Below are positions 12,032 to 22,868 of a DNA stretch of 49,121 nucleotides, in pieces (the stretch's first letter is position 1; every line of letters begins with the position of its first letter). The notes under the pieces are model-generated. The model ran no database searches. It saw nothing but the letters and a program-made list of their open reading frames with translations, and had not been told where the DNA came from. Position numbers and translations under genes: made by a program. The stretch is from Bondarzewia mesenterica (taxonomy: Eukaryota > Basidiomycota > Agaricomycetes > Russulales > Bondarzewiaceae), in assembly GCA_004802705.1 (NCBI GenBank), contig SGPL01000232.1, positions 1 to 49,121 on the forward strand. Reading direction: 5' to 3'.

Positions 12032-13940
12032 TTACGCTTCTTTCTTTACGTCGCGTTTCGGCCATAGCCTCAGATCGCCGGTCTTCTTTTTCTTCAGCAT
12101 CCTTCGACCACTTGCGCTCCTGCTAACCGTCACGCACGGTGTAATGGACTCCATTTGGGTCTGCGGTTGAGGATCGGATTTTCCGCCAGAGGCACAATCA
12201 AGGGGATGCACGTTCGCGAAGCGTCTTTTGGCCTCCTCGAGAGTGATCAGCGAGGGAATCATCACTGTCGGAAGCTGCTCGAGGCTCAAACTGTCGATCG
12301 GGATTTCGGTTTCATTGCTGCCAGAAACTTCGCTCATCGAGGCTTGAGATATATCGAGAAAAGCAGAAGAATGCGAAGGAAGATCGAATGATTCGGCATG
12401 TTTGAAGAGGACTTGTGCCTCCTCCAACGGAATTAAAGAAGGCCTCACCTGATCTCGAACATCAGATCAAACAGGGTATTATCACGAGTATGTTGATATA
12501 GTATAGCTTACCTTTGGGGCGGTCTCCATTTGCCTTGTGACATAGTTTGGAAAGGAAGGGATGTCTATTGGCTGGCCATGACCAAATATCGCTTGGGCTT
12601 GCGCGAGACTCAGAAGAACTTTACTCTTGACAGGCGGAGATAAGGCAAGCGGAAGGAAAAACAATTTAGCGTCGGTCTCAAGGTAGTCATCTGGCTAGAG
12701 GGGCTTACCGAAGATATGTCTATTACTGCAGCATCGTCTTCGCATGGTGCATTTGGGGAAAGGGCAAACGCGTCAATTCCCTTCTCCGACCACTGCTGTT
12801 CATGATGAAGGTCAGTAATGATGTGCCTTGGAGACTGTAAGACATGATCAGTTAGTAGCGGCGCTAACCCCATCAACTCATCGCCCATTCTTATTTCGCC
12901 TACCATGTCCACTACCGTTGCTTCCCTCTTCTTTACTCTCTTGCGCCCGTTCTCATTCGCATCAAACAGGAAGGTGGGTTCAATTAACGAGACATTGACA
13001 GGATACGACTCCTTTAGTTCTTGACCCGCGGAAGAGTCAGACACAGGCTGATTAACAAGGTCAGACCATAGCACGCCAGAATGATACTAGTCTCACCTCA
13101 TCATGAACGTCCTGTGGGACGTCCGGTAGGGGCTTGTCCAGATACTGCAGAGCAGCACCCGTATCTGCGACGTCTGATGGTCCGACTACCATGCCACTGT
13201 TGACACTGTCGCCTTCGGTTGCATATGTGTGCTCATCGTCTCGGTTTTCGACCACGGAATCATTCTCCTCATTTGACCGCGCAACATGATCGTCCTCCTC
13301 TTTGAGACTCGCCATGAACTCACCCCTCAATAATTCTAACTCATCGCCGAACTCGGATTCTGGAACCAGAAAACAGGCCTGTTGATCTTCTTGGAGATTG
13401 GTGATCATCTGTGCAAGTCCCGATTGGATAGATAGACTTGAACTCAAAGAGGGAGATGGTCTAGTCAAGCGGGAATACAGATCGCGGTCCTCATGTGAAT
13501 CTAGAGGGCTAGCCGATCTGGTCCGGTTTTGAAAGGACTCGTCACCGGTGAGTGAGTTTTGTGCGTTATGATTTCCATCGTTTTCTCCGGGCTTTGTGGA
13601 CTCCCCGTAATCTTCGTCCAACAGCGTGGTCAGAAAATATTCTGTCAGAGGAGTTATAGTCTATCGAACATCGCATGTCAGCTGCTAGCACATGCGAGAG
13701 GTACTCATCGCGTACCTCCGTCCATTTCGTGTCTTCTTCAGTATCCTGAAACCGCTCTCCACGAAATACTAGCCGATCGTTCGTGGTCTCGTCCAATACA
13801 AGCGGTGTTTTTTCACCATCAACATCTTCACAAGACATGCGACGAAAAGAGACCATATCGAAATCAGAGCCCGTTCGTGCGATGCGAAACGATAAAAAAT
13901 CAGGAGTTGGTCTGTGAGGGGTGACTGAGTTTGACGACAT
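12032..13940 (-). CDS. 552-aa disordered protein with three 18-residue repeats
   Basis: Five exons (13940-13716, 13660-13097, 13047-12709, 12625-12512, 12448-12032) join with all four introns in phase 0 and give 552 residues. The start at 13940 (MSSNSVTPHRPTPD) is the ATG before the first conserved-looking block; the frame is open further up to 14093. Most of the protein is acidic and S/T-rich. A basic cluster (NGRKRVKKREA, about residue 300) and the C-terminal tail (MLKKKKTGDLRLWPKRD) look like nuclear-localisation signals. Residues about 380-500 contain three copies of an 18-residue motif, LLSLAQAQAIFGHGQPID, LIPLEEAQVLFKHAESFD and LITLEEAKRRFANVHPLD, the first in exon 4 and the others in exon 5. 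I do not recognise the family. A nuclear role is inferred from the basic signals only. Confidence 0.7.
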
Positions 13941-14762
13941 TTGAAGCGTTAGCGTCGTCCAAGTGGCAGAACAGAGGCACGTTGAGTTCGCCAAATATTG
14001 TCGATCAAAGAGCATGCCTGTAAAAGCCACATCTGCACAAGAGGAGGCACCAAGTGGCTTCTTCATTGTCCTTCGGGGCCACTGGGCAAACACATCAAGA
14101 GACGCGTCTCATGCGTCCAGCATCATGTGATCCAAGTTCTGTGCGGCGTCTCGCCCTCAATCGTTGAGCCCTGATGGCACGCCGCTGCGTGTTTCCGCCT
14201 GCCGAGCCTGAACCAAGAACGGAGAACCAAGCAGAGGGGGAAACCAAAGAAAGAATGACATGAGAACACCGAAATCTCACAGTGGACTAATGAGCAACTT
14301 GACGCCAAGCATGTAGATGCTAGACATGGACTGCGAGCTTTTGTTGGAATGAGCCTTGAGGAGCTCATAATACCGCCATTATCAAATCATTTGTAGAGCA
14401 GGGAGTCCGTCGATACAACGATACGATCGGGACGGCGCTCAGCAATTGGTTTCCTGTACATGTCAAGTTAGATCTCTTGCATCGATTCCTTGATACCTGG
14501 CGGTGGAAACAGTTTTCGACGGGCTGGAGAAGAATTCAGAGATACGTGGTAAAAACAAAAAATCAGCTACCAGATCAACTCGGAGCACGATCCCCTTCCG
14601 GTGGCGAGTGAAATATTGGGTCTGTCCAATATAAGAGTACATAGTACAGCCTGAGCCTAGCAAGATGCAAAATCAACTGGAATCGGAAGAAGTAAACTTT
14701 TGATGTACATAATTACGCATGATAAGTATGAACTTATAATCCGATTACATACATACTTGCAC
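13941..14762. other. intergenic region between divergent genes
   Basis: This is the shared upstream region of the minus-strand repeat protein (start 13940) and the plus-strand LYR protein (start 14763). The repeat protein's frame remains open up to 14093, so an earlier start or an upstream exon is possible. I found no clear TATA element or other gene. Confidence 0.4.
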
Positions 14763-15366
14763 ATGAACCCAAACGCTCTCCCACCAACATTTACGAGCGT
14801 ATACCGTCTCTTCCTCAGAGCATCGTCTGCCTCTGTCCTTCATCATAAAACTGCGACCCGTCACCTCCGATTGCTTTGGAGACCTACTTTCCGCGAGGCC
14901 GCAAAGGTTATCCGCAAGCTACAAGATGATCACATCAATATATCGGAGCGACAACGATGTGAGAAGTGGATGAGTCGGTGGGAGCAAAACAGTAAACACG
15001 TTCTTTCCGAGATGCATAAAGGACTCAGCTCAACTCAATTTTTTGCGTTCAGTTGACAATACGCTTGAGCTGCTGTACAACTCGTCGCGCTCGAGAGGTC
15101 TTCCGCACCAGCTGACCAAGAATCTCTCATTTTTATGCTTTGGGTATCAAAAATGGCAACACGACCAGCTATATGGATCCACTCGAAAATGGGACCCTAG
15201 TCCCGAAAAGCACCAGAAGGGCTCTGCACCGAAGCCCGGACAGAATATTGAACGTGGTCAATTTAAGGCAGAGGCCTGGGGCGCGCTCGAAGAAGTTGCG
15301 CGAATGGCTGAAGGGACAGCTGGGATCACGCTAGGGAGGATGAAATTCGTCAAGAGGAGATCCTGA
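14763..15366 (+). CDS. LYR-motif mitochondrial protein
   Basis: Two exons (14763-14991 and 15053-15366; intron GTAAAC...TTCAG of 61 nt) encode 180 residues. The N-terminus MNPNALPPTFTSVYRLFLRA carries a VYR-x-FLR signature, the LYR variant that marks small mitochondrial proteins which dock on acyl-ACP and help assemble respiratory complexes or Fe-S clusters. A second helix (REAAKVIRKLQDDHIN) with basic residues follows, as in the LYR helical bundle. The C-terminal half (NTLELLYNSSRSRGLPHQL, then a basic K/R-rich tail ending FVKRRS) is longer than in minimal LYR proteins and I cannot place it in a named subfamily. The start was chosen as the ATG just before the LYR helix; the in-frame ATGs at 14703 and nearby would add a poorly conserved-looking leader. 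Confidence 0.6.
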
Positions 15367-16162
15367 AATGGCGGCTTGGTGCGTGGTCCATGGTGTGTTC
15401 TGCATCCTGGCACTCTCATCCATCAATTGGCTCAAGTGCGGGTCAATTCAGCGAACTCAGTACCATTCGAGAGGAGATGTGTCCATTGTTTCACGGATTC
15501 ATCCCGAGCCATCATTTCTCCAGTCTCGTTCTCGTCTGCAGGTGATTGTGAAAAGGCCTTGGGCCTTGACTATCTAATTTTAATTATATTTGACAACTTT
15601 CTTTTTCACTTTGCCATTACTTAACATCTCCAGCGTCTGTCTGAAGTCCCACTGGTGAATGCTGATTCGACGACGGGCATCTGCTTTCCAGGCAGACAAG
15701 TAGCAATGGGCTGGTCTCCCTTATCTCTTTTGCTCTTGTGAAATTGTCGTATTTCGAAGTCGTGAGTGCTGCATTGGTATAGAGGCCGAGGATTGTACAG
15801 GTCCTGTTGGGCATACTAATCACTAGTGGTTTGTACCGTCGGCATCCGTCTGCCTTCATGTCCTTTCTATGACCCATCTTCAATCAGACAGTGGCAGGGA
15901 TTTCGCTCGGAATGTGACAAAAGTGCACCATGTATCTGGTTTCTCATCGGTACTAAACGTGTTTTGGCCATGCTATTCCGCTATCAAGCATTCGATCACA
16001 GCTTGGGCATCCAATCATTTGTTGTGCGGGACATTGAAAACCCGCCACCAGATCTCCTCGCTTTGTCGGCCATGTGTTCCTTCGTTTTCCCGCAGTTCTA
16101 TGTACGCCACTCTCTTCAAACCGGGAAGTCCGTCGAAGGATAAGGCGCCACAATTGCATACC
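15367..16162. other. intergenic stretch, no supported gene
   Basis: Short overlapping frames occur on both strands, but none shows a splice-linked continuation, domain or motif that I can defend. The right end is the promoter of the small gene at 16270. Confidence 0.45.
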
Positions 16163-16170
16163 TATATAAA
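16163..16170 (+). promoter_or_regulatory. TATA box of the small gene at 16270
   Basis: A perfect TATATAAA stands 100 nt before the ATG at 16270. TATA elements this clean are rare in the window, which supports a real promoter here. Confidence 0.5.
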
Positions 16171-16269
16171 CAGGTCGATTCGCCTCGACGAGCTCAGCGC
16201 TCTACCACCTTCCGCCGTAGGGACATTCGACAAACCTTTTTAAACCCTCTCTCAACGTATCCTTGTCGA

Positions 16270-16590
16270 ATGGCATCGTCGCAAGGTGTTGACATAGTGT
16301 TTCAGGGGCTTCGTTTCCCAGTGCGTTAGGGCCTCCCTTGCTACTTGCTGCTACTGGTTCTGATTCTCGGTTTTCAGGTTGCTGCTGGCAGCGGGGCTGC
16401 CGACGATCATTGCCCTTGTGTCGGGCCTGCCCCAACTCCAATTGCGGACGGTACCTTCACTCCTCACAATTGTGCAGTCTATTGCCCAATCCAGTTCGAA
16501 GCCAGCGAGCTCTACCAGAGGCTCCTGCATCTTATGCATATGGCGGGATCCAGTTTTAATGACAACTCGGGCTCGCAGGCTGAGCGCTGA
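16270..16590 (+). CDS. small 87-aa protein, two exons, unknown
   Basis: Exon 1 (16270-16320, MASSQGVDIVFQGLRFP) ends at a GTGCGT donor; exon 2 (16378-16590) follows a TTTTCAG acceptor in phase 0. The product has 87 residues. It contains four cysteines in the middle (DHCPCVG, NCAVYCP), a helix-like segment (FEASELYQRLLHLMHM) and an S/N-rich tail. There is no signal peptide in the spliced form; if the intron is retained, the same frame supplies a hydrophobic leader (YLLLLVLILGFQVAAGS) that would look secretory. The family is not recognised. Support comes from the canonical splice pair, exact phase and the TATA box 100 nt upstream. Alternative: a transcript using the hydrophobic leader. Confidence 0.4.
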
Positions 16591-17026
16591 GCGCTAAATC
16601 GTCGTCGTCGAGATTCGGATGTTAACAGTGTAAAAGCTTTGGGTAATTATGGTCTGGTACCGGTATGGTTATGTACTTATGTGCGAAATTTAGGTCTTGT
16701 GTTGGAGTGGTCTGGTGGTAACCGTGTGTTCCAGATGAGCAATAAAGCATGCAGTTTCAGCGTGAGAAAGTATTGAGAGGGGTGAGAACGCATGGGACAC
16801 ATGGCTGAAACCGTCACTTCCTTGACCACCACCGAACCACCACTGCACTGTTACAAACTCACTCTGTATTGCTATCTCACACATGCTGGATTGAACGTAC
16901 AAATCATTGTCTTCTTGCTCATCTCGCTTGTAAATCGTGGTAAAGTTTGCGGCCTCAGCTTGTAAGCATAACTATCCTCTTTTTTTGCAGTCCTCATACC
17001 CCGTCTTCCTTTTCAGCTCACGACTG

Positions 17027-18780
17027 ATGCCCATCGATACCACGCTCTACGCCGGTGAGGAAAATGACTGGGATGAGAATGATTGGGAGCTGCTGGGAAA
17101 TGAATGGTGGCGAACGTCACTAAGTGGTGTAACGTGGACTTACCCCCACTCACGACGACGTATACGAAACATGATATCGCTAAAAGGCCCTAAGGAACCA
17201 CCTTATTACCATGACACCCTTCTTCTTACGACTTCAACAAGTTCGAGGCTGCGTGTATGCTGCGATGGATGTCAGGAGATTCGTGATGTGCTATGTCCTT
17301 GCGACCTATCGGGCCGTACGAGCGAAGATGTGCAACTGAGTCCAGATTTGGCGGGCGTGACGGGTGCGGAGGCAGCGGTACAAAGGTACGAACTCGACGT
17401 TGGTTTTTGTGCAACAGACGAGACGCCGCCTATCGGCGACGTGGTTCCTTTGGCCCGTCGCGTCTCGCTCCTTCGTGGTGATGTCCCCACCATCGGTCTG
17501 GCTCAAAGGGACTGGCAGAATCACGTCCAGATGATTGTGGGCACTGTGCTTACTCGATTGGACGACGAAGATTATTCCAATGCGGTTGCTCTGGGTGCCC
17601 GAGATGTAAAGCATCTTCCATCAATCCTTGACCTGGACCTGTCATCGTCAGACAAGCAGGAGCCTGATATCATCGATCTTACGGACTCGGAGCAGTCAGT
17701 AGAATCAGAGGGCCCACCAGTGACACCAAAGTATCGTCGAACTTATGCCAGTGCGGTTAGCAAGAACTTAGCCGGTGAGTTTGATCAACGAGAGAGTCAT
17801 CGTATCTGCGCTAAAGGATAATTTTGCATTGAGATAAACTGCCGAAGTTGCACATTCCAACCGTGTCATTTTCGTCATCTATCAGCTCTTCCTCGCCCCA
17901 ATTATTCGATGAATCGCTATCCGAATCATCATACACTCGCTCCAGCTCCCTCCCTCCAAGTGTTGGTCATCAGAAGGATGATCAAGGACTGGAATATTTT
18001 GTCAACGATGTCGCCAAGGACGATTCAACATTTCTCCCTACGTTTCTTGTCAATTCTTCTGGACGAGCGCGCAAGCCACATTCGCGCACTCGAGAAATCG
18101 TTGATCGTCTGCGCTACTCTTCCAGCTCCAGGGGTAGACAGCTGACACGGCCCAATGACGATTCGGAGGAACTGGCTGTCTCGAATGTCGGTCGTCTGAC
18201 AAGTGAGACTGTGCGCAGATTGTTCCAAACCGATGGTTGGATACCGATATCGGCTGACGAGCATAGCGGAGCGTTATCGAGTTCTCAGGGTGCTGCCGCA
18301 ATACGTCATGGAGAGATTTCAGTCACCACTGTTGATGGCGTTGATGCTGAGGACGCGCTCATTCCTTTCGGCTCAACCATTCGCGGGCCTCCCGTTCCAA
18401 AGAAGAAAGTTTCAGGCAATAACAAATCCAAACACAATAGACGTCCATCTAACGGGGACGGCTGGATCGATTTTACTCGCCCAAGTGCATCTAGGCCACC
18501 ACCACCCACCGCGCCTGCGTCTGTCGGGAGGTTCACGTTCCCCCCTCCTCCAGTATATTCCGTTATGTATCCAACGGTCGGTTTTGGCATGATGCATCCA
18601 TATGCTGCCGCGCCTGGGTTTGTACCCTACGGTGGCGTCCACCACACCTACCCCAATAATGCACCGTATCCTGCAGCCCTGCCATCGTTCCTACCGGTAC
18701 CTATTAATGGATATCCGGGTTTGGGATATAGCTCCACAGCGGCAGCGGGTGGAGCAGGGTTGAGGCAGACATCGTGGTGA
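17027..18780 (+). CDS. 564-aa protein with SUMO-interacting motif
   Basis: Exon 1 (17027-17774) and exon 2 (17834-18780) join through a 59-nt intron (GTGAGT...TTGAG) in exact phase to give 564 residues. The start at 17027 (MPIDTTLYAGEENDWDEND) is the first ATG; the frame upstream has only a GTG. Features in order: acidic N-terminus; a cysteine cluster CCDGCQEIRDVLCPC near residue 80-95; a textbook SUMO-interacting motif EPDIIDLTDSE near residue 220; a basic/serine region with SGRARKPHSR and PKKKVSGNNKSKHN; and a proline-, tyrosine- and glycine-rich C-terminal tail (PPPPVYSVMYPTVGFGMMHP) resembling prion-like segments. I do not know the family. Binding to SUMO is inferred from the motif alone. 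Confidence 0.65.
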
Positions 18781-19313
18781 GCGGGATAGTGGTGTATTAC
18801 AGGTTGGCCGTGGTGCAATTGTAGACACGGCTGGAGATGTGCGTGGTCGCGGACTTGCCTCTTGTATTTTTTTGTCCTCTCATATGTGCTCAACTTCATC
18901 TCTCATCTCTCATCCCACATAACCGCTATCTCATGGACAGATGTTGTCTGTGTCGTCTTCTGGGCTGTTTAAATTCTCGGTTCGTGTTCCGTCGTGTACG
19001 CTTCTTGTTGTTCTCTGTCGCCTTCTGGTTTCTTGATATCTTGGCATGTTTGCTCACTATCTATAAGCATATGCCGCATCGTTATCGCCTTGCTGGATAT
19101 CAGCTCTCGTTCGTTGGACAATAATGCTATTACCTCATCCAAACATTGTACTTGGCCGCCTATGTACCTCAACTAGGAGTGATATATGGTAAGAATTGAT
19201 TCTCGACCTGGTCAGCGCGCGTGTTGATAGGCCATGACAAGCAACCGCAAAACGGAAATCAGACCAAATGTGAGGCAGATAATACTCAATCTCTATTGCA
19301 CTTCTTGCGGCTC
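18781..19313. other. tail-to-tail intergenic region
   Basis: This lies between the stop codons of convergent genes at 18780 (+) and 19314 (-) and would hold both 3' untranslated regions. No further gene is apparent. Confidence 0.5.
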
Positions 19314-20320
19314 TCATTTACGCCTTTGATCCCTGAAGACTTCAATTTTTTGGGTCACTTTGATCTCTAACGGTCCAGCGGCTTCTGTAGGATCTCTGTC
19401 AGGTCGAAACCACCGGGGGAGTTCCGATGGGTTGAAATGCGTAAGCGAAGAGCTGTTCGGGTTGGCGAAAAAGGTTGATGGTGCGTTGGATCGACCCAAA
19501 CTCGGAAAACAAGAATTTGAAAGACGCAGCGGTGCGGCGGCAATGTCTGGCAAGGGAGGGACAGGGACTAAGGGAACCACAACGCCTGGACGCCGGACGC
19601 CTGCTAGGACGAGGGAAATCTTGCGAGTGCGGCTGCAGCTGGGAGGGTCGTTAGAGGTATTTGCGGTATGACGTGCATGGCTCGGGGTAAGCGACCGTGT
19701 CCGTCTCCGGGGGTTATCGCTGCGAGGTGGCGCTGAGTTCGTGGAAGAACTTGAGGCGCGCAGAACCTTGTCCCGTTGGTCATGCGATGGAGATTCAGAA
19801 CTGAGCGTAGGTTGAAAATCGTTGGAGCGGTGGCGGTTGTTCCTTGAACGCACTTTCGCATGCTTTTTCGTACCTTCTGCAGAGGATGTAGTGGCTTTTG
19901 AAGCTTCAATCCCGGAAGCATATTTTTCCGGTACGTCTCGAGGGATGAATGGTATCTGTTTTCCCATAGGCGAGGGAGGACTTCTGGTTTTGGTGGGGCA
20001 TGATGCCTGCGACAGATGTGCGACAGCCTTTGCAGGAACGATGGAGTGAATGAAATCCAGTGGGCGACGGACTGCACGGCGGACGGGCGATTCTGCGGTG
20101 TTCACTGGAGACTCGTCGCATGTTGACGCCGGCGATGATATAGGAATGGAGATGCGAGGTAGCGGCCTCGAGGATGTAGGAGGGTTATCTGACTGAGAGG
20201 GGATATTAGCTCTGCTCGAGAGGATACAGGAGGCAGTACAATGCTTACACCGCGCAGTCGGGATAGATTGAAGCGCTGAGCATCGAGCTTGTCAACATGA
20301 CCGTTACCGGTGAGTCCCAT
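19314..20320 (-). CDS. 316-aa disordered basic protein, unknown
   Basis: Exon 1 (20320-20249) encodes 24 residues (MGLTGNGHVDKLDAQRFNLS and onwards) and ends at GTAAGC. A 56-nt intron with a CTCAG acceptor leads to exon 2 (20192-19314), giving 316 residues in exact phase. The acceptor six nucleotides upstream of an alternative (TCAG) was chosen because only it keeps the frame open. The protein is Ser/Pro/Arg-rich (RRAVRRPLDFIHSIVPAKAV, RSRNNRHRSNDFQP, DNPRRRTRSLTPSHARHT) with a more conserved-looking end (ELPRWFRPDRDPTEAAGPLE, VTQKIEVFRDQRRK). No domain is recognised. Several S/T-P sites would suit proline-directed kinases, which is inference only. Confidence 0.6.
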
Positions 20321-21575
20321 CGATCCTGAAATGCAGTGGCTCCTTATATGGACTGAAATGACAAGTCGTGGTGCCGCGAATGGAGAGATTAAAAGATACA
20401 CACAGGAAGACGAGGTCTGGACAAAGAAACCACAGTCTCGATTGCTAGTGCTGGCGGAGAATTGGACGTCGGGAGGGAAAGGCGAAATATATGACTTATC
20501 TTTCATGAAACCTTACTGGCTATGGTGGCAAGATGGGTAGTGCCACGGTCAAAGCATGTACTGCAATGCCACTGACATGGCGAATGCCAGCGGCAAGTTG
20601 TCCCCTTTGTCCCCATGGCACAAGTCTCAACAGCACAATGGCACAATGCAAGGTGTGTTTAAAGCAGGAGATAACGGTAAGACCACGCATGTATAGCCCC
20701 CATTTCCATTCCCCCGCCCAAGCCATGCTGTTCCCTCAGGTAAGTAGGCCGATCATTGGTTTCTGCTGGAGACAAGTTCTCATACATTCATGGCATCTCA
20801 GAGAAGCGCGACGACGCATAGCATCCACTGTAGTGGACGAATTTCTTGCAAAGAGAGCTTGCCAGATCCCGAAGACGAATACACAGGCTGGCAAGTGCTC
20901 ACAGCGCGAAAAGTTCCGGTAATGTTTGCACAAGCCAAGATTGTGCTCGTCCCTCCAGTAAGTTTCTCCATACCCCGAGCTAATCGGCGCCCATTGAAGA
21001 CTACTCACAGAGAAAGCGGTCGCCCTCCACGCTGCACTGTGGGAGAACGAGAGCATCAGTCTGAGCGTCATGGTTGAACGGCAGATCCTAGGCTCAGGTA
21101 GCCAGCTGCACGGAGCTAATTGTATCGATCGTTGCGATCTCTGCATGAAACTACCCCATAGTACTTATCGTGAACGAGTACTGACCGAAGTTTACAACAA
21201 GAAACCATAGAAATTCGGAGAAAGAGCTTGTCGACTCGGTGGCTGCCCATTTAGCATATGTACGTTCTTCGAATACGAGAATGGAATTGGTAACTTTAGT
21301 ACTCTTCAAGTTTCAACGTAGTCGTTGTAGTCCGAAGCTAATAAGTTGAAACCCAAAAGTGGTGGAAAACTTTGGAAAACGCAAGGCAACCGATTACATA
21401 ATGTTACAAGGCTGAAATCAGTGTGTTCGTACAACTTCCGATGCGTACAGTTCGGGTCCCTACCCCAATGCTAGTCTATATATATGGTAAGAAATAAATT
21501 GGTATAAAAAAAAACCATCACCCAAGTTCCGATCTCGGCAAAAACCTTCAAAAACCTCTGCCAGCACGGTCAAAG
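20321..21575. other. 1.25-kb gap, no supported gene
   Basis: Open frames on both strands (for example 20533-20922 plus and 20736-21146 minus) contain several cysteines, and a GTGAGT site is present near 21010. However, I could not build any spliced product with domain-like continuity. The left part is the promoter of the gene starting at 20320. Confidence 0.4.
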
Positions 21576-22342
21576 TCAATGCGAAAAGTAATCCTCCTGC
21601 CAGGTCGGGATCGGCGACCGTTTAAGCAGCCTTCCCGAGGCACGAAAGGGAATCTGCTCCACAACCCGGGCTCTCGGTATATTCGACGCTGGGCTCGGAG
21701 ATGGACTGCGCAGGGGGCTGGACGGAGGTGATTCTCCTGTGCTCGGGGCAGTCGCGAAGCCCTTGACTGGCTTCCAACTGGGATCCCCCGAAGTCTGGAG
21801 ATGGAGCATAGGCCTGCGCTCCACATCGCGGCCTCTGAGGCTGTCGAAGAGAGCCTGAAAGTTGGTTCTCGCGCCGTCAGGACTCAGAGACGTGAGGTTT
21901 TCCGGTTCAGAGGACTAGAAGAATTTGTGTAAGTCCATCGGTGAGAAAAAAGATGCTATTTGGACGGGTCTTACCATCGTGCTGTCATCCTCCAGGCTTG
22001 ACATGGATGTCCTTGAATAGGACTTCCGTGGCATGGGAGGGCGGCGCATCCTGATACGATGGCGCCCTGACCCAAGATTGAAGTCAGTCAACGTGGACGC
22101 CGTTGAGACAAAGAAGCTTTCAGAGACAGATAACTCTCCATAGGCTGATAAGACATAGCCCTCGTCCATGTCTTCGTCCATGTCAAAGCGCCCCTTCAAT
22201 CCGTGGTCATCGAAGATAGATTTCAACGGTGCGCGCGGACGAAGAGGAGATTGGTGTGCCTGTGGCATGTCCTATCATCCGATTGAGACGTTTTGACGTT
22301 TTGTTGGTCAAAGAGACAACTCACAATAATCTGCGAAGGCAT
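21576..22342 (-). CDS. 217-aa Ser/Pro-rich protein, unknown
   Basis: Three exons (22342-22325, 22271-21975, 21914-21576) joined in phase 0 give 217 residues. Exon 1 encodes only MPSQII. The protein begins IDMPQAHQSPLRPRAPLKSI, has an acidic patch (FDMDEDMDEGY), a middle segment ELSVSESFFVSTASTLTDFN, a basic stretch RHRIRMRRPPMPRKS, and an S/P-rich C-terminal half (STGESPPSSPLRSPSPSPAS). It finishes SGRLLKRSPIPTWQEDYFSH. Repeated SP and TP sites make it a candidate for cell-cycle kinase phosphorylation, inferred only from composition. It lies head to head with the SLD7-like gene across 526 bp. The family is not recognised. Confidence 0.6.
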
Positions 22343-22868
22343 TTTTTATGACAGTGGACAAGAATTCAAATATTATGGGTCTTCGCGAACGAGAAAATCG
22401 GAGAGGCGCAGAGGCGTGTGTTAAGAGTGAAAAGGCTTGCAAAAAAACATGAGCGCAAACCTACCAACCCTTTTATGTGCGCAGCTATGGGCCACGCGGG
22501 TGGCCACAGACATAAATCTATTCAACATGAGGACAACAAAAAAGGCGTGGTGATCAAAAAAAAGGGTTGATTCTTTAGCTTTAGGGTTCGAGTCGAAAGC
22601 CGCCGCCGCACGACGCAAGAGGACGCAAGTGACCAGTGGCAGCGCTTTGCGCCACGGACGCGGGTTCTGCCAATCAGCGGGCCTGCAGCCCAAACAGTCA
22701 TCAACAACGCGTGTTCTCTGCGCGGTGGACGAGACGATCAGGCGTGTTTGCATTTCGCTCATCGTCCGGTCTCCCTTCGTCCTGGCATGTACAAGGCATG
22801 TTTCTGAGAGCACTGCTTGTAATCGAAATTGGCTCGGAACTAGGCTCCATTACGACTGGCAGGCTCTA
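22343..22868. promoter_or_regulatory. divergent promoter region, unknown gene and SLD7
   Basis: 526 bp separate the start codons of the minus gene (22342) and the SLD7-like gene (22869). Frames open in both directions but no exon can be defended. Co-regulation is possible but not shown. Confidence 0.3.

Noticed and set aside
16180..16250. tRNA-like A-box on minus (GGTGGTAGAGCGC)
   Set aside because: No B-box or acceptor pairing; the resemblance stops after 13 nt.
20533..21146. overlapping cysteine-bearing frames on both strands
   Set aside because: No splice-linked continuation or family phrase; probably promoter DNA.
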